Of a stretch of DNA of 12,781 bases, positions 1-7,089 are shown one piece after another (position 1 is the first letter of the stretch; each line of letters opens with the position of its first letter). Source of the DNA: Planctomycetota bacterium (GTDB lineage Bacteria > Planctomycetota > Phycisphaerae > WQYP01); the NCBI GenBank assembly GCA_021805585.1, contig JAJZEY010000063.1, positions 1-12,781 of the forward strand, in the 5' to 3' direction. Both the position numbers and the translations under genes were made by a program. The notes under the pieces are model-generated. The model did no database searches. It saw nothing but the letters and a program-made list of their open reading frames with translations, and was not told the origin of the DNA.

Positions 1-30
1 TAGTCCTGGGGGCGCCGCGGGCCGGCCGGA

Positions 31-1518
31 ATGGACTGGCTTACCGCGCCGCCGGCCCAGCGTGTCAGTGCCGCGGATCAGTTTCTGCTGGATATTCGGG
101 CGCTGGCTCCCATCGCCGATGGCGGCCAAACCATAACCCCACTTGGAAATAGTTTGCTGAATTTACCGCTGCACCCGCGGCTTGGAAATTTTATGCTCAC
201 GGCGGCCCAGTTTGGCCTGACCCGGCCCGCCGCCCTGCTGGCCGCCATGCTTTCCGAAAAAGATATTCTGGCAAGCCGCGCCGGGCGCACCGCACAGACC
301 ACGGGCGATTCGGATATTCTCTGGCGGCTGGACCTGCTGACCGGCGAGCGCACAAGCTCCGGCGCACATGACCATGCTTTGGATGCCGCAGCCGTCGGCC
401 GGGTGCGCACGGTTGCGGCTGAATTGCAGCATATAACCGCTTCAACCACGCCCCAAAATGCGAGCCGGCCGCAACCGGAAATCAGCGACGATTCAACCCA
501 AACCCGGTTGCGAAAACTTTTACTCACCGCCTATCCGGACCGGGTCTGTCGGCGGCGCGCCACCGATCCAACCCGCGCATTAATGGTGGGTGGTCGGGGT
601 GTGCGGCTTGCACCGGATAGCATTGTGAAGCGGGCGGAGTTTTTTCTGGCCGTGGATATGGAACTTTCCTCCAAAACCCGCCAGAACGAGGCATTGGTTC
701 GCCAGGCCAGCGCCATTGAGCCGGCATGGCTAGGTCAGCAGTTTCCGCACGCCATTGAACAGCGCGACGATTTGACATGGGACGGCAATACCCGCCGCAT
801 AACAGCCCAGCGCACCATTCTTTATCATGACCTTCCGCTGGGGATCACCACGGGTGGCCCGCGCGATACCGGCGCAACTCGAGCGCTGCTGCGCCGGGAA
901 CTCGGCCCGGTGGCCCAGGACTGGATCATGGAGAATAGCCAATGCGCACAACTTTTATTGCGATTCAATTTTTTGCAGCACGCCATGCCGGACAAACACT
1001 GGCCATTACCTGAAGTTGATTTTCCCGGCGATCCAGCCGCTGCAACCAGCCTTTCCCTGGCCGATATTCTGGCCGAATGGCTGGCCAGTCAGGCCGCCGC
1101 GACCGGCCGCGTGGATGAACTTCTGCTGCAGGATTCCCTTGCCGACCGCCTGCTTTCCAGTTGGAATTATGCCACGCGGATGTGGATCGACAAATGGGCA
1201 CCGCCGGATTTTAAACTGCCCGGCGGCCGCGTGGCCCAACTGCAATATCGCGCCGATGCGCCGCCAATTCTTGCCGCACGGGTGCAGGAGCTTTTTGGCC
1301 TGCATGAAACCCCGCGCATCGCCGACGGCCGCGTGGCCCTGACGCTGGAAATTCTTGGTCCCAATTATCGGCCCGTGCAAACCACCGCCGATTTAGCCGG
1401 TTTCTGGCGCGGCAGTTACCACCAGATACGCAAAGACCTTCGCGCACGCTATCCCAAACACAACTGGCCGGAGGAACCACTAAAAGCCGTCGCCAAGCCC
1501 ATGAGGCTGCGGACATAA
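31..1518 (+). CDS. hrpB: ATP-dependent helicase HrpB, C-terminal part
   Basis: HrpB is a DEAH-box RNA-helicase-like ATPase of unsettled cellular role. Only its C-terminal half is present: 495 residues, against roughly 800-850 for full HrpB, so both RecA-like helicase domains are missing. The start of the HA2-type region is clear (MDWLTAPPAQ, then LPLHPRL and LAAMLSEKD around residues 45-80). The HrpB-specific C-terminal domain spans about residues 390-490, with motifs ELFGLHETPRI, DLAGFWRGSY and KDLRARYPKHNWPEEPL. HrpB-like sequence continues upstream of the ATG (SWGRRGPAG) as far as an in-frame TAG at bases 1-3. The ATG at 31 is therefore probably not a native start, and no ribosome binding site precedes it. 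The product is either the tail of a gene cut by the window edge or a broken gene. The family call is firm; intactness is doubtful. Confidence 0.85.
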   Translation: MDWLTAPPAQRVSAADQFLLDIRALAPIADGGQTITPLGNSLLNLPLHPRLGNFMLTAAQFGLTRPAALLAAMLSEKDILASRAGRTAQTTGDSDILWRLDLLTGERTSSGAHDHALDAAAVGRVRTVAAELQHITASTTPQNASRPQPEISDDSTQTRLRKLLLTAYPDRVCRRRATDPTRALMVGGRGVRLAPDSIVKRAEFFLAVDMELSSKTRQNEALVRQASAIEPAWLGQQFPHAIEQRDDLTWDGNTRRITAQRTILYHDLPLGITTGGPRDTGATRALLRRELGPVAQDWIMENSQCAQLLLRFNFLQHAMPDKHWPLPEVDFPGDPAAATSLSLADILAEWLASQAAATGRVDELLLQDSLADRLLSSWNYATRMWIDKWAPPDFKLPGGRVAQLQYRADAPPILAARVQELFGLHETPRIADGRVALTLEILGPNYRPVQTTADLAGFWRGSYHQIRKDLRARYPKHNWPEEPLKAVAKPMRLRT

Positions 1519-1613
1519 ACGACCCAACGCCTGCGTTTTGAGCCTCAATTGCCGTTGGATGCGTCCGGTGCTTTGTCACGTCCGCAAATTAGGATCAATT
1601 GGTCACCAGGGCC

Positions 1614-2474
1614 TCATTGGCTTGTCACATCTATGGGCTTTGGCTTGAAGCGTTCATTCTGGCCGAAAAATCGGGCCGGATTGTTATGGAAAACGCGCAG
1701 CAGTGTGGCCAGCGTATGGCCGCGCCTCCGGGCCTCCAGCATCGTGCGGTGCGTGTTTAAGGGATCGCTGACGCCCCAGTCCGCGGCGGCGTTTACGCAC
1801 AGCCGCTCGGCACCGAATACTTCAATCATGTCCACCGCGCGCTGCGGCGTGGCTTTGCTGATCGGATAAATGGTCATGCCGGCCCAGAAGCCGCGGTCTT
1901 TTACCATACCAATGGTGTGCTCTTCAACATGGTCTATCAGTACCCGGCCCGGATCAATCGCATCCCCAAAGTCCTTAAGCATTTCAAGAATCAGGCGCGT
2001 GCCCTTCAGCTTGTCCTCCAGGTGCGGGGTGTGAATCAGAATCAGCGCGTGGGCAGGCCGTTTCGGCCCCGCAGGCTGGCGTTTGGCCCAGTCAATGGCC
2101 ATCTGCACATGCAACTGAAATACCTGGGCCTCATTGGCGGTATTTTTGTTGAGTCCAATTTCCCCCACACCCAGAACCGTCGGCCGATCAAGAAATTCAG
2201 GCATCACGGACAGCACCTGCCGGGCTTTGCCCAGGTCTTGTGCTTCTTTCGGATTCAGACATATCCAAGAATAATGCTGAATGCCGAATTGCGCAGCGCG
2301 CTTCGGTTCAAATTCCGTCAGTTGACGGAAATAATCCACAAAACCTTCCGGTGACCGGTCGAATCCGGCCCAAAATGCCGGTTCGCTTACGGCCACCACT
2401 CCGGAAATCGCCAGGGCCTCATAATCCGCGGTGGTACGCGAAACCATGTGAATATGCGGGTCAATTAAAAACAT
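1614..2474 (-). CDS. TatD-family metal-dependent hydrolase, EboB-like
   Basis: This 286-residue protein belongs to the TatD/amidohydrolase TIM-barrel superfamily. It shows the N-terminal DPHIHM metal motif (D5, H7, H9), GVGEIG with E105, IHTPH (H148, H151), DH (181-182) and ADWGVSDP (D232) in the usual order for two-metal hydrolases. The wording of these motifs resembles the TatD member of ebo clusters (EboB), which help export a prenylated or otherwise reactive metabolite, more than DNase TatD itself. I chose the ATG at 2474, which places the metal motif right at the N-terminus; a TTG five codons upstream is possible. It follows the 80-residue gene on the same strand after 59 bases, so the two are probably co-transcribed. 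The substrate is unknown. TatD superfamily is firm; the Ebo assignment is a family-resemblance inference. Confidence 0.85.
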   Translation of the reverse strand: MFLIDPHIHMVSRTTADYEALAISGVVAVSEPAFWAGFDRSPEGFVDYFRQLTEFEPKRAAQFGIQHYSWICLNPKEAQDLGKARQVLSVMPEFLDRPTVLGVGEIGLNKNTANEAQVFQLHVQMAIDWAKRQPAGPKRPAHALILIHTPHLEDKLKGTRLILEMLKDFGDAIDPGRVLIDHVEEHTIGMVKDRGFWAGMTIYPISKATPQRAVDMIEVFGAERLCVNAAADWGVSDPLNTHRTMLEARRRGHTLATLLRVFHNNPARFFGQNERFKPKPIDVTSQ

Positions 2475-2533
2475 ATTGTGTCCGTCCAATCCATTGCCGG
2501 GCGTTTCCGGCCGGGCCGCTTCATAATCCCAGG

Positions 2534-2776
2534 TCAGGCCAGAGAATACAATTCCAAGAGGTCCTTCGCCTTGTGACTGGAATCAGATTCAAGGATTTTC
2601 AGGCTTTGGCGAATAAATTCCATACGGCTGTCCGCCTGAATCGCCCGCGATCCAGAGGCCCGATTCACCCGATCCAGCGTGGCGGCCACACTTAACAGAC
2701 TGGCCCGAACCTCCAGAAAATATACATCCAGAACATCCGCCGCGCCGGCGGGGGAAATTTCCGTATCTGTGGTCAT
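2534..2776 (-). CDS. Small conserved-looking helical protein, unknown function
   Basis: I cannot assign a function to this 80-residue protein. It is acidic and lacks cysteine, signal peptide and membrane segment. It looks mostly helical, with a central core SLLSVAATLDRVNRA (residues 28-42) and a second amphipathic stretch, FIRQSLKILE, from about residue 54. That it is a real gene is supported by a strong Shine-Dalgarno sequence (GGAGG, six bases before the ATG), by the TATAAT box about 80 bases upstream, and by its position as first gene of an operon with the EboB-like hydrolase. It is much shorter than EboA and I do not equate the two. A job as partner or regulator of the hydrolase is a guess from position only. 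Confidence 0.7.
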   Translation of the reverse strand: MTTDTEISPAGAADVLDVYFLEVRASLLSVAATLDRVNRASGSRAIQADSRMEFIRQSLKILESDSSHKAKDLLELYSLA

Positions 2777-2857
2777 GGTGAACCTCCGCTGTAAAATTCG
2801 GCTTGTTTTTTACTACCGCGACCAGTCTGGTGACCGATCCAACATTTATGATAGTGA

Positions 2858-2863
2858 ATTATA
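2858..2863 (-). promoter_or_regulatory. Candidate -10 box for the small protein/TatD operon
   Basis: On the minus strand these bases read TATAAT, a perfect sigma-70-type -10 hexamer. It lies about 80 bases upstream of the first ATG of the leftward operon, inside the 144-base gap between divergent genes. No convincing -35 hexamer is present at 16-18 bases distance (CAAAGA is the best there), so the call rests on the -10 alone. A plus-strand TATGAT at 2847-2852 could serve the rightward operon, which would place two back-to-back promoters within 20 bases. Confidence 0.35.
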
Positions 2864-2920
2864 GCGCGGAAGGGCAACCTTCTTTGCATTCCAACAATAA
2901 ACACCGATAATGCCCCCATC

Positions 2921-3478
2921 ATGGTTAACCAAATTAGCAACTTAGATACCATCACACTGGCCGAGGCGTTAGGGCAGGTTAAAGCATTGTACCAAGGGCT
3001 GGACGCGGAAATTGATTTCCACAAGCCGCGCTGCGTCGCCAGCGGCCGCTGCTGCCATTTTGAAGCCTATGGCCATCGGCTATATGCCACACGATTGGAA
3101 CTGGAGTATTTCCGCACAGTTGAAATGACGCCACCGGTGCAACCCGCCGGTGCCGAACCACCACCGGAAGCGCAAAAGCAAGCGCCGAATCACACTTCCA
3201 ACTTTCCGCTGCCATTATTAACGGACAGCGGGGAAATTACCCCAGGCTGCCCGTGGCAGGTAAACGAGCTTTGCACCGCCCGGACCGGTCGGCCCCTGGG
3301 CTGCCGCATTTATTTTTGTGATCGCGCCAGTACACACTGGCAGAACAACGCCTACGAGCGTTATCATCGCCTGCTGAAAATTCTGCATGATAAAGCGGGA
3401 TTGCCCTACGCTTACATGGAATGGCGATCCGGACTGGGCACCTTATTGTCCACGCCGCCGCCCAAGGAGAATCGATGA
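2921..3478 (+). CDS. YkgJ-like cysteine-cluster protein
   Basis: This 185-residue protein of the YkgJ (putative zinc/iron-chelating) family has two cysteine clusters: C38, C44 and C45 in the segment CVASGRCCHFEAYGH, and C110, C118, C128 and C133 in CPWQ...C...GCRIYFCD. Family members are thought to bind Zn or Fe-S, but their reaction is unknown. A proline-rich linker (about residues 70-95) separates the clusters. No signal peptide or membrane segment is visible, so it is probably cytoplasmic. The ATG at 2921 has only a weak upstream ribosome binding site. Its TGA overlaps the ATG of the TPR gene by four bases (ATGA), so translation is likely coupled. It is first in a probable three-gene operon with the TPR protein and a TIM barrel, suggesting a shared but unknown metabolic or metal-related task. 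Confidence 0.85.
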   Translation: MVNQISNLDTITLAEALGQVKALYQGLDAEIDFHKPRCVASGRCCHFEAYGHRLYATRLELEYFRTVEMTPPVQPAGAEPPPEAQKQAPNHTSNFPLPLLTDSGEITPGCPWQVNELCTARTGRPLGCRIYFCDRASTHWQNNAYERYHRLLKILHDKAGLPYAYMEWRSGLGTLLSTPPPKENR

Positions 3479-3795
3479 CCACACCACGTCTCGCCCAGTT
3501 GTTGACAATGCTGGACGCCGAACCCAAAGACAGCTTTTTACGCTATGGCGTGGCGATGGAATACGCCAGAGCCGGCCAGCATGACACGGCCATCCGGGAA
3601 TTCGGCACATTGCTTGCACATGATCCCGGCTATGTCGCTGCGCTTTTCATGTGCGGACGATCGCATGAAGCACTCGGTCAAATTGCCCAGGCCCGCGCAC
3701 AGTATGAACAGGGAATCGCCATGGCAAACAAAACCGGCGATTCGCACGCCGCCGCTGAAATGGCCGAGGCCTTGGCCGCCCTTCCCGCGGCATAA
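3475..3795 (+). CDS. Small TPR protein
   Basis: This 106-residue protein consists almost wholly of tetratricopeptide-type helical repeats. One unit covers about residues 17-50 (RYGVAMEYARAGQHDTAIREF) and a second about 51-90 (CGRSHEALGQIAQARAQYEQG). Such repeats mediate protein contacts, so it is probably a scaffold or partner of a neighbour. I chose the ATG at 3475, which overlaps the TGA of the YkgJ-like gene (ATGA) and is preceded by AAGGAG at 3463-3468. An ATG in the same frame at 3421 lies deep within the upstream gene and is unlikely to be used. The tight coupling makes the cysteine-cluster protein its most likely partner. No signal peptide or membrane segment is visible. Confidence 0.85.
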   Translation: MTTPRLAQLLTMLDAEPKDSFLRYGVAMEYARAGQHDTAIREFGTLLAHDPGYVAALFMCGRSHEALGQIAQARAQYEQGIAMANKTGDSHAAAEMAEALAALPAA

Positions 3796-3840
3796 TTGCC
3801 ACTGCATGTCCCTGGGCCACACACATCCTGGAGAGTTCTG

Positions 3841-4698
3841 ATGCCGCCGCAATTTAAGCTTGCTTTTTCCACCAACGCCTTCAGCCGGTATTCCTTAAAA
3901 AAAGCGATCGAAACAATCGCCGCTTGCGGCTATACGGGCGTTGAAATTCTGGCGGATAAGCCGCATTTGTATCCTGATACATTTTCGCCGCGCATCGCGG
4001 CCCCATTGCGGGCCTTGCTGGAACGCACCGGACTTGCCGTATGCAATATCAACGCCAACTGCACCTTTGGCTATTGGAAAGATGCCCCACCCGAACCCTT
4101 TTTTGAACCCTCCCTTATTTCGCCATCGGCCAAACTTCGGCGGGAAAGAATCCGCATGATTTCCAATACCCTGCGCTACGCCCACGCACTTGGCGCGGCA
4201 AATATAAGCATTACCAGCGGAAAGGCGCTGCCCACCATGCCACCGCGATTGGCCGCGCGGCAATTGCGCGAATCGCTTAAGCCGGTGCTTGAATTAGCCA
4301 TGAAATTAAACGTGCGCGTCGGCATGGAATCCGAACCGGGCCTGTTTATTGAATGGGCCACCGAACTGGCAGCTCTGATTCACTCCATGAACAGTCCGAT
4401 GCTGGGCGCGAATCTGGATATCGGCCACAGCGTGGTCATCGGCGAGCCGATCGGCAACACCTTACGACTCCTGCATGGACGCATATGGAACTGCCATATT
4501 GAAGACCTGCCGGGCCGCAAACATTATCACCTTATTCCCGGAAAAGGAAATTTTGATTGGGGAAAGCTGAAGCGGCTGCTTGCGGCCAGACATTACCCCA
4601 ATTTTCTGACCGTGGAACTTTATACCTGTCCGGACGCACCGGCAAAAGCCGCACTGCAAAGCATAGCGTTTCTTAAACCTCTTTTTATTGATTCATGA
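3841..4698 (+). CDS. Sugar phosphate isomerase/epimerase-like TIM barrel
   Basis: This 285-residue protein of the xylose-isomerase-like TIM-barrel superfamily (AP endonuclease family 2 fold) begins with the typical strand-helix start KLAFSTNAF and the GYTGVEILAD motif. Expected metal and catalytic positions are visible: E163 and E165 in GMESEPG, D193 and H196 in NLDIGH, H219 and E221 in CHIEDL, H228/H230, and E259 in TVELY. The set suggests an active divalent-metal isomerase, epimerase or lyase; the substrate cannot be read from sequence. The ATG at 3841 is preceded by GGAGAG, seven bases away; a TTG at 3796 is in frame but less likely. It lies 45 bases after the TPR gene, probably in the same operon. 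Ebo-type clusters also contain a TIM barrel of this superfamily (EboE, usually longer), which is notable given the EboB-like gene nearby. Confidence 0.85.
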   Translation: MPPQFKLAFSTNAFSRYSLKKAIETIAACGYTGVEILADKPHLYPDTFSPRIAAPLRALLERTGLAVCNINANCTFGYWKDAPPEPFFEPSLISPSAKLRRERIRMISNTLRYAHALGAANISITSGKALPTMPPRLAARQLRESLKPVLELAMKLNVRVGMESEPGLFIEWATELAALIHSMNSPMLGANLDIGHSVVIGEPIGNTLRLLHGRIWNCHIEDLPGRKHYHLIPGKGNFDWGKLKRLLAARHYPNFLTVELYTCPDAPAKAALQSIAFLKPLFIDS

Positions 4699-4816
4699 TT
4701 CCGCGGATCGGCCAACGGCGACGGCAAACATGAAATTCAGAATTCCGAATCAGATTCCATGCCCGCGCTATCGGGGCGGAAATAACAAATCGGGTCCGCC
4801 AATTTATCCGGTCACG
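4699..4816. other. Gap between TIM-barrel gene and IS3 remnant
   Basis: I recognise no gene or terminator in these 118 bases. The minus-strand frame that carries the OrfB stub stays open through most of the gap, but no transposase motif can be recognised in it. It could be degraded insertion-sequence DNA or the original flank. A right end of the element matching the left end at 5220 was not found. Confidence 0.4.
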
Positions 4817-5220
4817 CGCCCGCCGCAGGGAAATCCTCCGCCGCACCGGAAATCCCACCGCCAGGCGACGCTCCGGGGCACCAGCTACTTTTTTTGTACG
4901 TACTCCTTAAGTACATCGACATCCAGATCGCGATCGGCCACCAGTTGCTTGAGCCGCACATCGCCCCTTTCCAGATCACGCAAGCGCCCCACCGCGGCCT
5001 GGGACATCTGTCCGAATTTTCGCCGCCACGCCGGGAACGCCGCATCGCTGATGCCATGTCTGCGGCACAGATTTACGATCGGTTCGCCGCTGGCATCCGC
5101 TTCCCGCGGGATCGAAATCATCTTTTTCTCACCCAATGGCTTTTTCTTCAAACAGATTCCAGTTGTTTTCTTACCGAACGTCTATACGATCCAGTGTCGT
5201 CATTTCAGGGGCGCAGGGCA
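4817..5220 (-). mobile_element. IS3-family insertion sequence remnant
   Basis: This is a partial insertion sequence: a probable left end, OrfA, a frameshift signal and the first 20-odd codons of OrfB. Read on the minus strand from 5220 it begins TGCCCTGCGCCCCTGAAATG, which looks like an IS3-family terminal repeat (TG at the tip, then a C-rich core). OrfA ends in an A7G run (minus-strand 4895-4888) that matches the -1 programmed-frameshift signal of the family. In the -1 frame the reading continues as VAGAPERRLAVGF...ISLRRA, the usual start of OrfB, and then loses similarity near 4817. The catalytic DDE domain is absent, so the element cannot move by itself. No right inverted repeat or target duplication was found. 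Confidence 0.75.
4885..5151 (-). pseudogene. IS3-family transposase OrfA (element defective)
   Basis: OrfA is the DNA-binding, helix-turn-helix subunit of an IS3-type transposase. The 88-residue frame contains the helix-turn-helix core IVNLCRRHGISDAAFPAWRR (about residues 25-44). It ends in the leucine-zipper-like region RLKQLVADRDLDVDVLKEYV, which mediates multimer formation in the family. It is close to full length for OrfA. The frame has no ATG at the expected place: only a TTG at 5151 gives the usual KKK start, and the first ATG is at codon 11, after the start of the conserved part. Proline in place of a usual aromatic in the helix-turn-helix (AAFPAW) also suggests decay. Because OrfB is reduced to a stub, I treat it as part of a dead element. 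Confidence 0.75.
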
Positions 5221-5311
5221 TATTCCTTAAAAAGACCAATTAACCGCTATTCTGTTAAACCTAAAATCGCTTTAAAAGCTCCCACCACCGCCACCAACCT
5301 GGGGACGGGTA

Positions 5312-5971
5312 TCAACGGAAAAGCGCTGTCAAGAAATTGCGAAGGCCGGCAAACGCGCTGTGCTTGAGGTCCCATACACCCGCCTGTGCTGCACGTCCCA
5401 GTTCGCGTTGGGGTTCGTACAATCCAGCCAAATACGCTTGAAGTTTCGCTTTTGCAGCTTGTTTTGGAAAATAGAGTTCGTTTGCAGCGACGTCATGCCG
5501 GCCGTTTTTTTTCTCAAGGTGATCGCCGAGGCAACCCATAAACTTTTCCACGCAAGTGCGACGCGGGTCTGCTTCCGAAATGCCATCCCAGCAAAGATCT
5601 TCGATGCAGCCTTCCCGATGATTATTCGGCATAATCCAGATGCCAATGTGCGGCACAGCATTCTTAAGTACCACACCGGATTGTTGAGGCGCGGTAAGGC
5701 CATTTGCCTTCAGGGAGTGCCGTACGCTGGCGAACGTCGCTTCCGCATCCGTCTCCGCATCACGAATAACGCCCAGGCGTTCAACTCTACGAAACCCGGG
5801 CAATGCCGTGATTGTGGGCAAAGAGCGTAGGAACTTATCCTTACCGCCGATATCGATAATCTGAACGTTGCCAATATTTATTGTTTTAAGAAGTTCGTCA
5901 AGAAAATTCAGTTCATCTTTACCTTCCGCAAGCAACAGATTCTGACGCCCAATGCCCTGTGGCAATGCCAT
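5312..5971 (-). CDS. DUF3226 protein with TOPRIM-like motifs; ATPase partner
   Basis: This 219-residue protein resembles the DUF3226 family. It opens with LLLAEGKDELNFL (E16), has IIDIGGKDKF near residue 40, then VIRDAETDAE (D71, E73, D75), and WIMPNNHREGCIEDL (E124). The C-terminal third has KAKLQAYLAGL and the WDLKHSAFAGL segment typical of the family. The glutamate of the first motif and the acidic DxExD motif match the layout of TOPRIM metal-binding sites, so nuclease-type chemistry is plausible but unproven. I chose the ATG at 5971, which shares one base with the TAA of the ATPase gene (TAATG) and has GGGAGG nine bases upstream; an in-frame TTG at 5986 is less likely. Coupled translation points to a 1:1 partner of the ATPase, as in split OLD/PARIS-type systems. 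No signal peptide or membrane segment is visible. Confidence 0.8.
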   Translation of the reverse strand: MALPQGIGRQNLLLAEGKDELNFLDELLKTINIGNVQIIDIGGKDKFLRSLPTITALPGFRRVERLGVIRDAETDAEATFASVRHSLKANGLTAPQQSGVVLKNAVPHIGIWIMPNNHREGCIEDLCWDGISEADPRRTCVEKFMGCLGDHLEKKNGRHDVAANELYFPKQAAKAKLQAYLAGLYEPQRELGRAAQAGVWDLKHSAFAGLRNFLTALFR

Positions 5972-7089
5972 TAACGGACCTCCCAATCATTGGATAGCGC
6001 AATGCCAAGTTTTTCATAATTGAAAACGGCTGGCAGTACGGTTGCCGGGTCGATGCGATCCAAGCGTATATACGTAAGATCTCCGGGGTTCATGCCCTCC
6101 TGGGCGAACGCATCGTACGCCGCGGAAAGCAATTCATAGCTATGCGTCGTCGCGATGATCTGGCAGTCATGTTTGCCGGCGATGGCGGCAATGGAGCGGA
6201 CGAATCTCGGCAGAATCGAAGCATGGATGCCGGCACCAAGCTCGTCGCACAGCAGTACACCCCCACGGACTCGCGGGATCGTAAGCATCAGGTTCAAGGC
6301 CTCCTTGGCCCCGTCCCCGAGCTCGGAAATAGGTACGGGCCTGGACAGCCCGACATCCGCGAGAACGGTTCCTTTGCCCGGCTCGGCAAGAACGGGCGCG
6401 AGGTCTTGAATATGCGGAAAAAGCATCTTGATATGCGCGGTTATTTCTGCCGCCTCACCGGCCTTCACCAGCTCGCTAAGGGACCGCGCGGCAGCATCAG
6501 GCAGTTGGCGCATGAATGGAAACAGAAGCGCGGAGGGCGATGGAAGACCGGGGAGCGAGTATTTGACATACATACCCGGCTTCGCGGGCGGCAACATCCA
6601 GTAAATATCAGATTTCTGCTCGTCGCGTTCGTACCAACGCATTCGAAGGGCCTGGAGACTTTGCTCGCCGGACACCAGGCCAAATTCGGCCGCCATCCGG
6701 GTCGGGTCAGGCACGGATGAAGGGTGATTTTCAGGCGGTCGATTTTGCAAGCCGCTATCCAATAACGCGCCGACATGCACCGCAGGGTCGAACTGAATTT
6801 CCACCCGTCCCGGCACGCCCGACCAGACCACGCCAATTTCGATCCGATTTTCCGCCGATGGGCTAAATGCGTGAAAATACGTTTCCGCCCAATCGGAATT
6901 ATTCTGGGATCGCATCGTGGCCAAATTCGCCATGGCGGGTTGCAGCCGAGCGGTATAGATGTAAATTGCCGTTAAAATGCTGCTCTTGCCAACATCGTTC
7001 ATTCCGCCCAGCAACGTAAAGGGAGAAAGATGTTCTAACGTAAGCGCCTTGAAAGTTTTGTAATTCTTAAGCGTCAGGGCATCAATCAT
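5971..7089 (-). CDS. AAA15/ABC-type ATPase of an ATPase-TOPRIM pair
   Basis: This 372-residue, OLD/RecF-like ATPase has all the expected nucleotide-binding motifs. Walker A is GMNDVGKS (29-36), directly after the FTLLGG strand. The ABC-type signature region is SELGDGAKEA (255-264), Walker B is VLLCDELGAGIH (278-289) with D282 and E283, and the switch histidine is H316 in IIATTHS. The family start IDALTLKNYKTF is intact. The middle (about 90-240) is the variable insertion. The ATPase seems complete and active. The ATG at 7089 has GGTGAGGTC some ten bases upstream. It overlaps the DUF3226 gene by one base. Related ATPases drive or hold a nuclease or toxin partner in phage-defence systems (OLD, Gabija, PARIS); whether this pair does so is an inference. 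Confidence 0.9.
   Translation of the reverse strand: MIDALTLKNYKTFKALTLEHLSPFTLLGGMNDVGKSSILTAIYIYTARLQPAMANLATMRSQNNSDWAETYFHAFSPSAENRIEIGVVWSGVPGRVEIQFDPAVHVGALLDSGLQNRPPENHPSSVPDPTRMAAEFGLVSGEQSLQALRMRWYERDEQKSDIYWMLPPAKPGMYVKYSLPGLPSPSALLFPFMRQLPDAAARSLSELVKAGEAAEITAHIKMLFPHIQDLAPVLAEPGKGTVLADVGLSRPVPISELGDGAKEALNLMLTIPRVRGGVLLCDELGAGIHASILPRFVRSIAAIAGKHDCQIIATTHSYELLSAAYDAFAQEGMNPGDLTYIRLDRIDPATVLPAVFNYEKLGIALSNDWEVR

Noticed and set aside
1524..1558. CCAACG and CGTTGG form a possible stem after the hrpB stop.
   Set aside because: Six base pairs around a 23-base loop with no T-run; too weak to call a terminator.
4751..5161. CAGATTCCA occurs on both sides of OrfA (4751-4759 and 5153-5161).
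   Set aside because: Nine bases, same orientation, and the second copy lies inside the element rather than at its end, so it is neither an inverted repeat nor a target duplication.
3889..5233. A 13-base word TATTCCTTAAAAA occurs at 3889-3901 and at 5221-5233, the second directly after the left tip of the IS3 remnant.
   Set aside because: One copy lies inside the TIM-barrel gene. About one such match is expected by chance in a window of this size, and more for AT-rich words. It does not behave as a target duplication.
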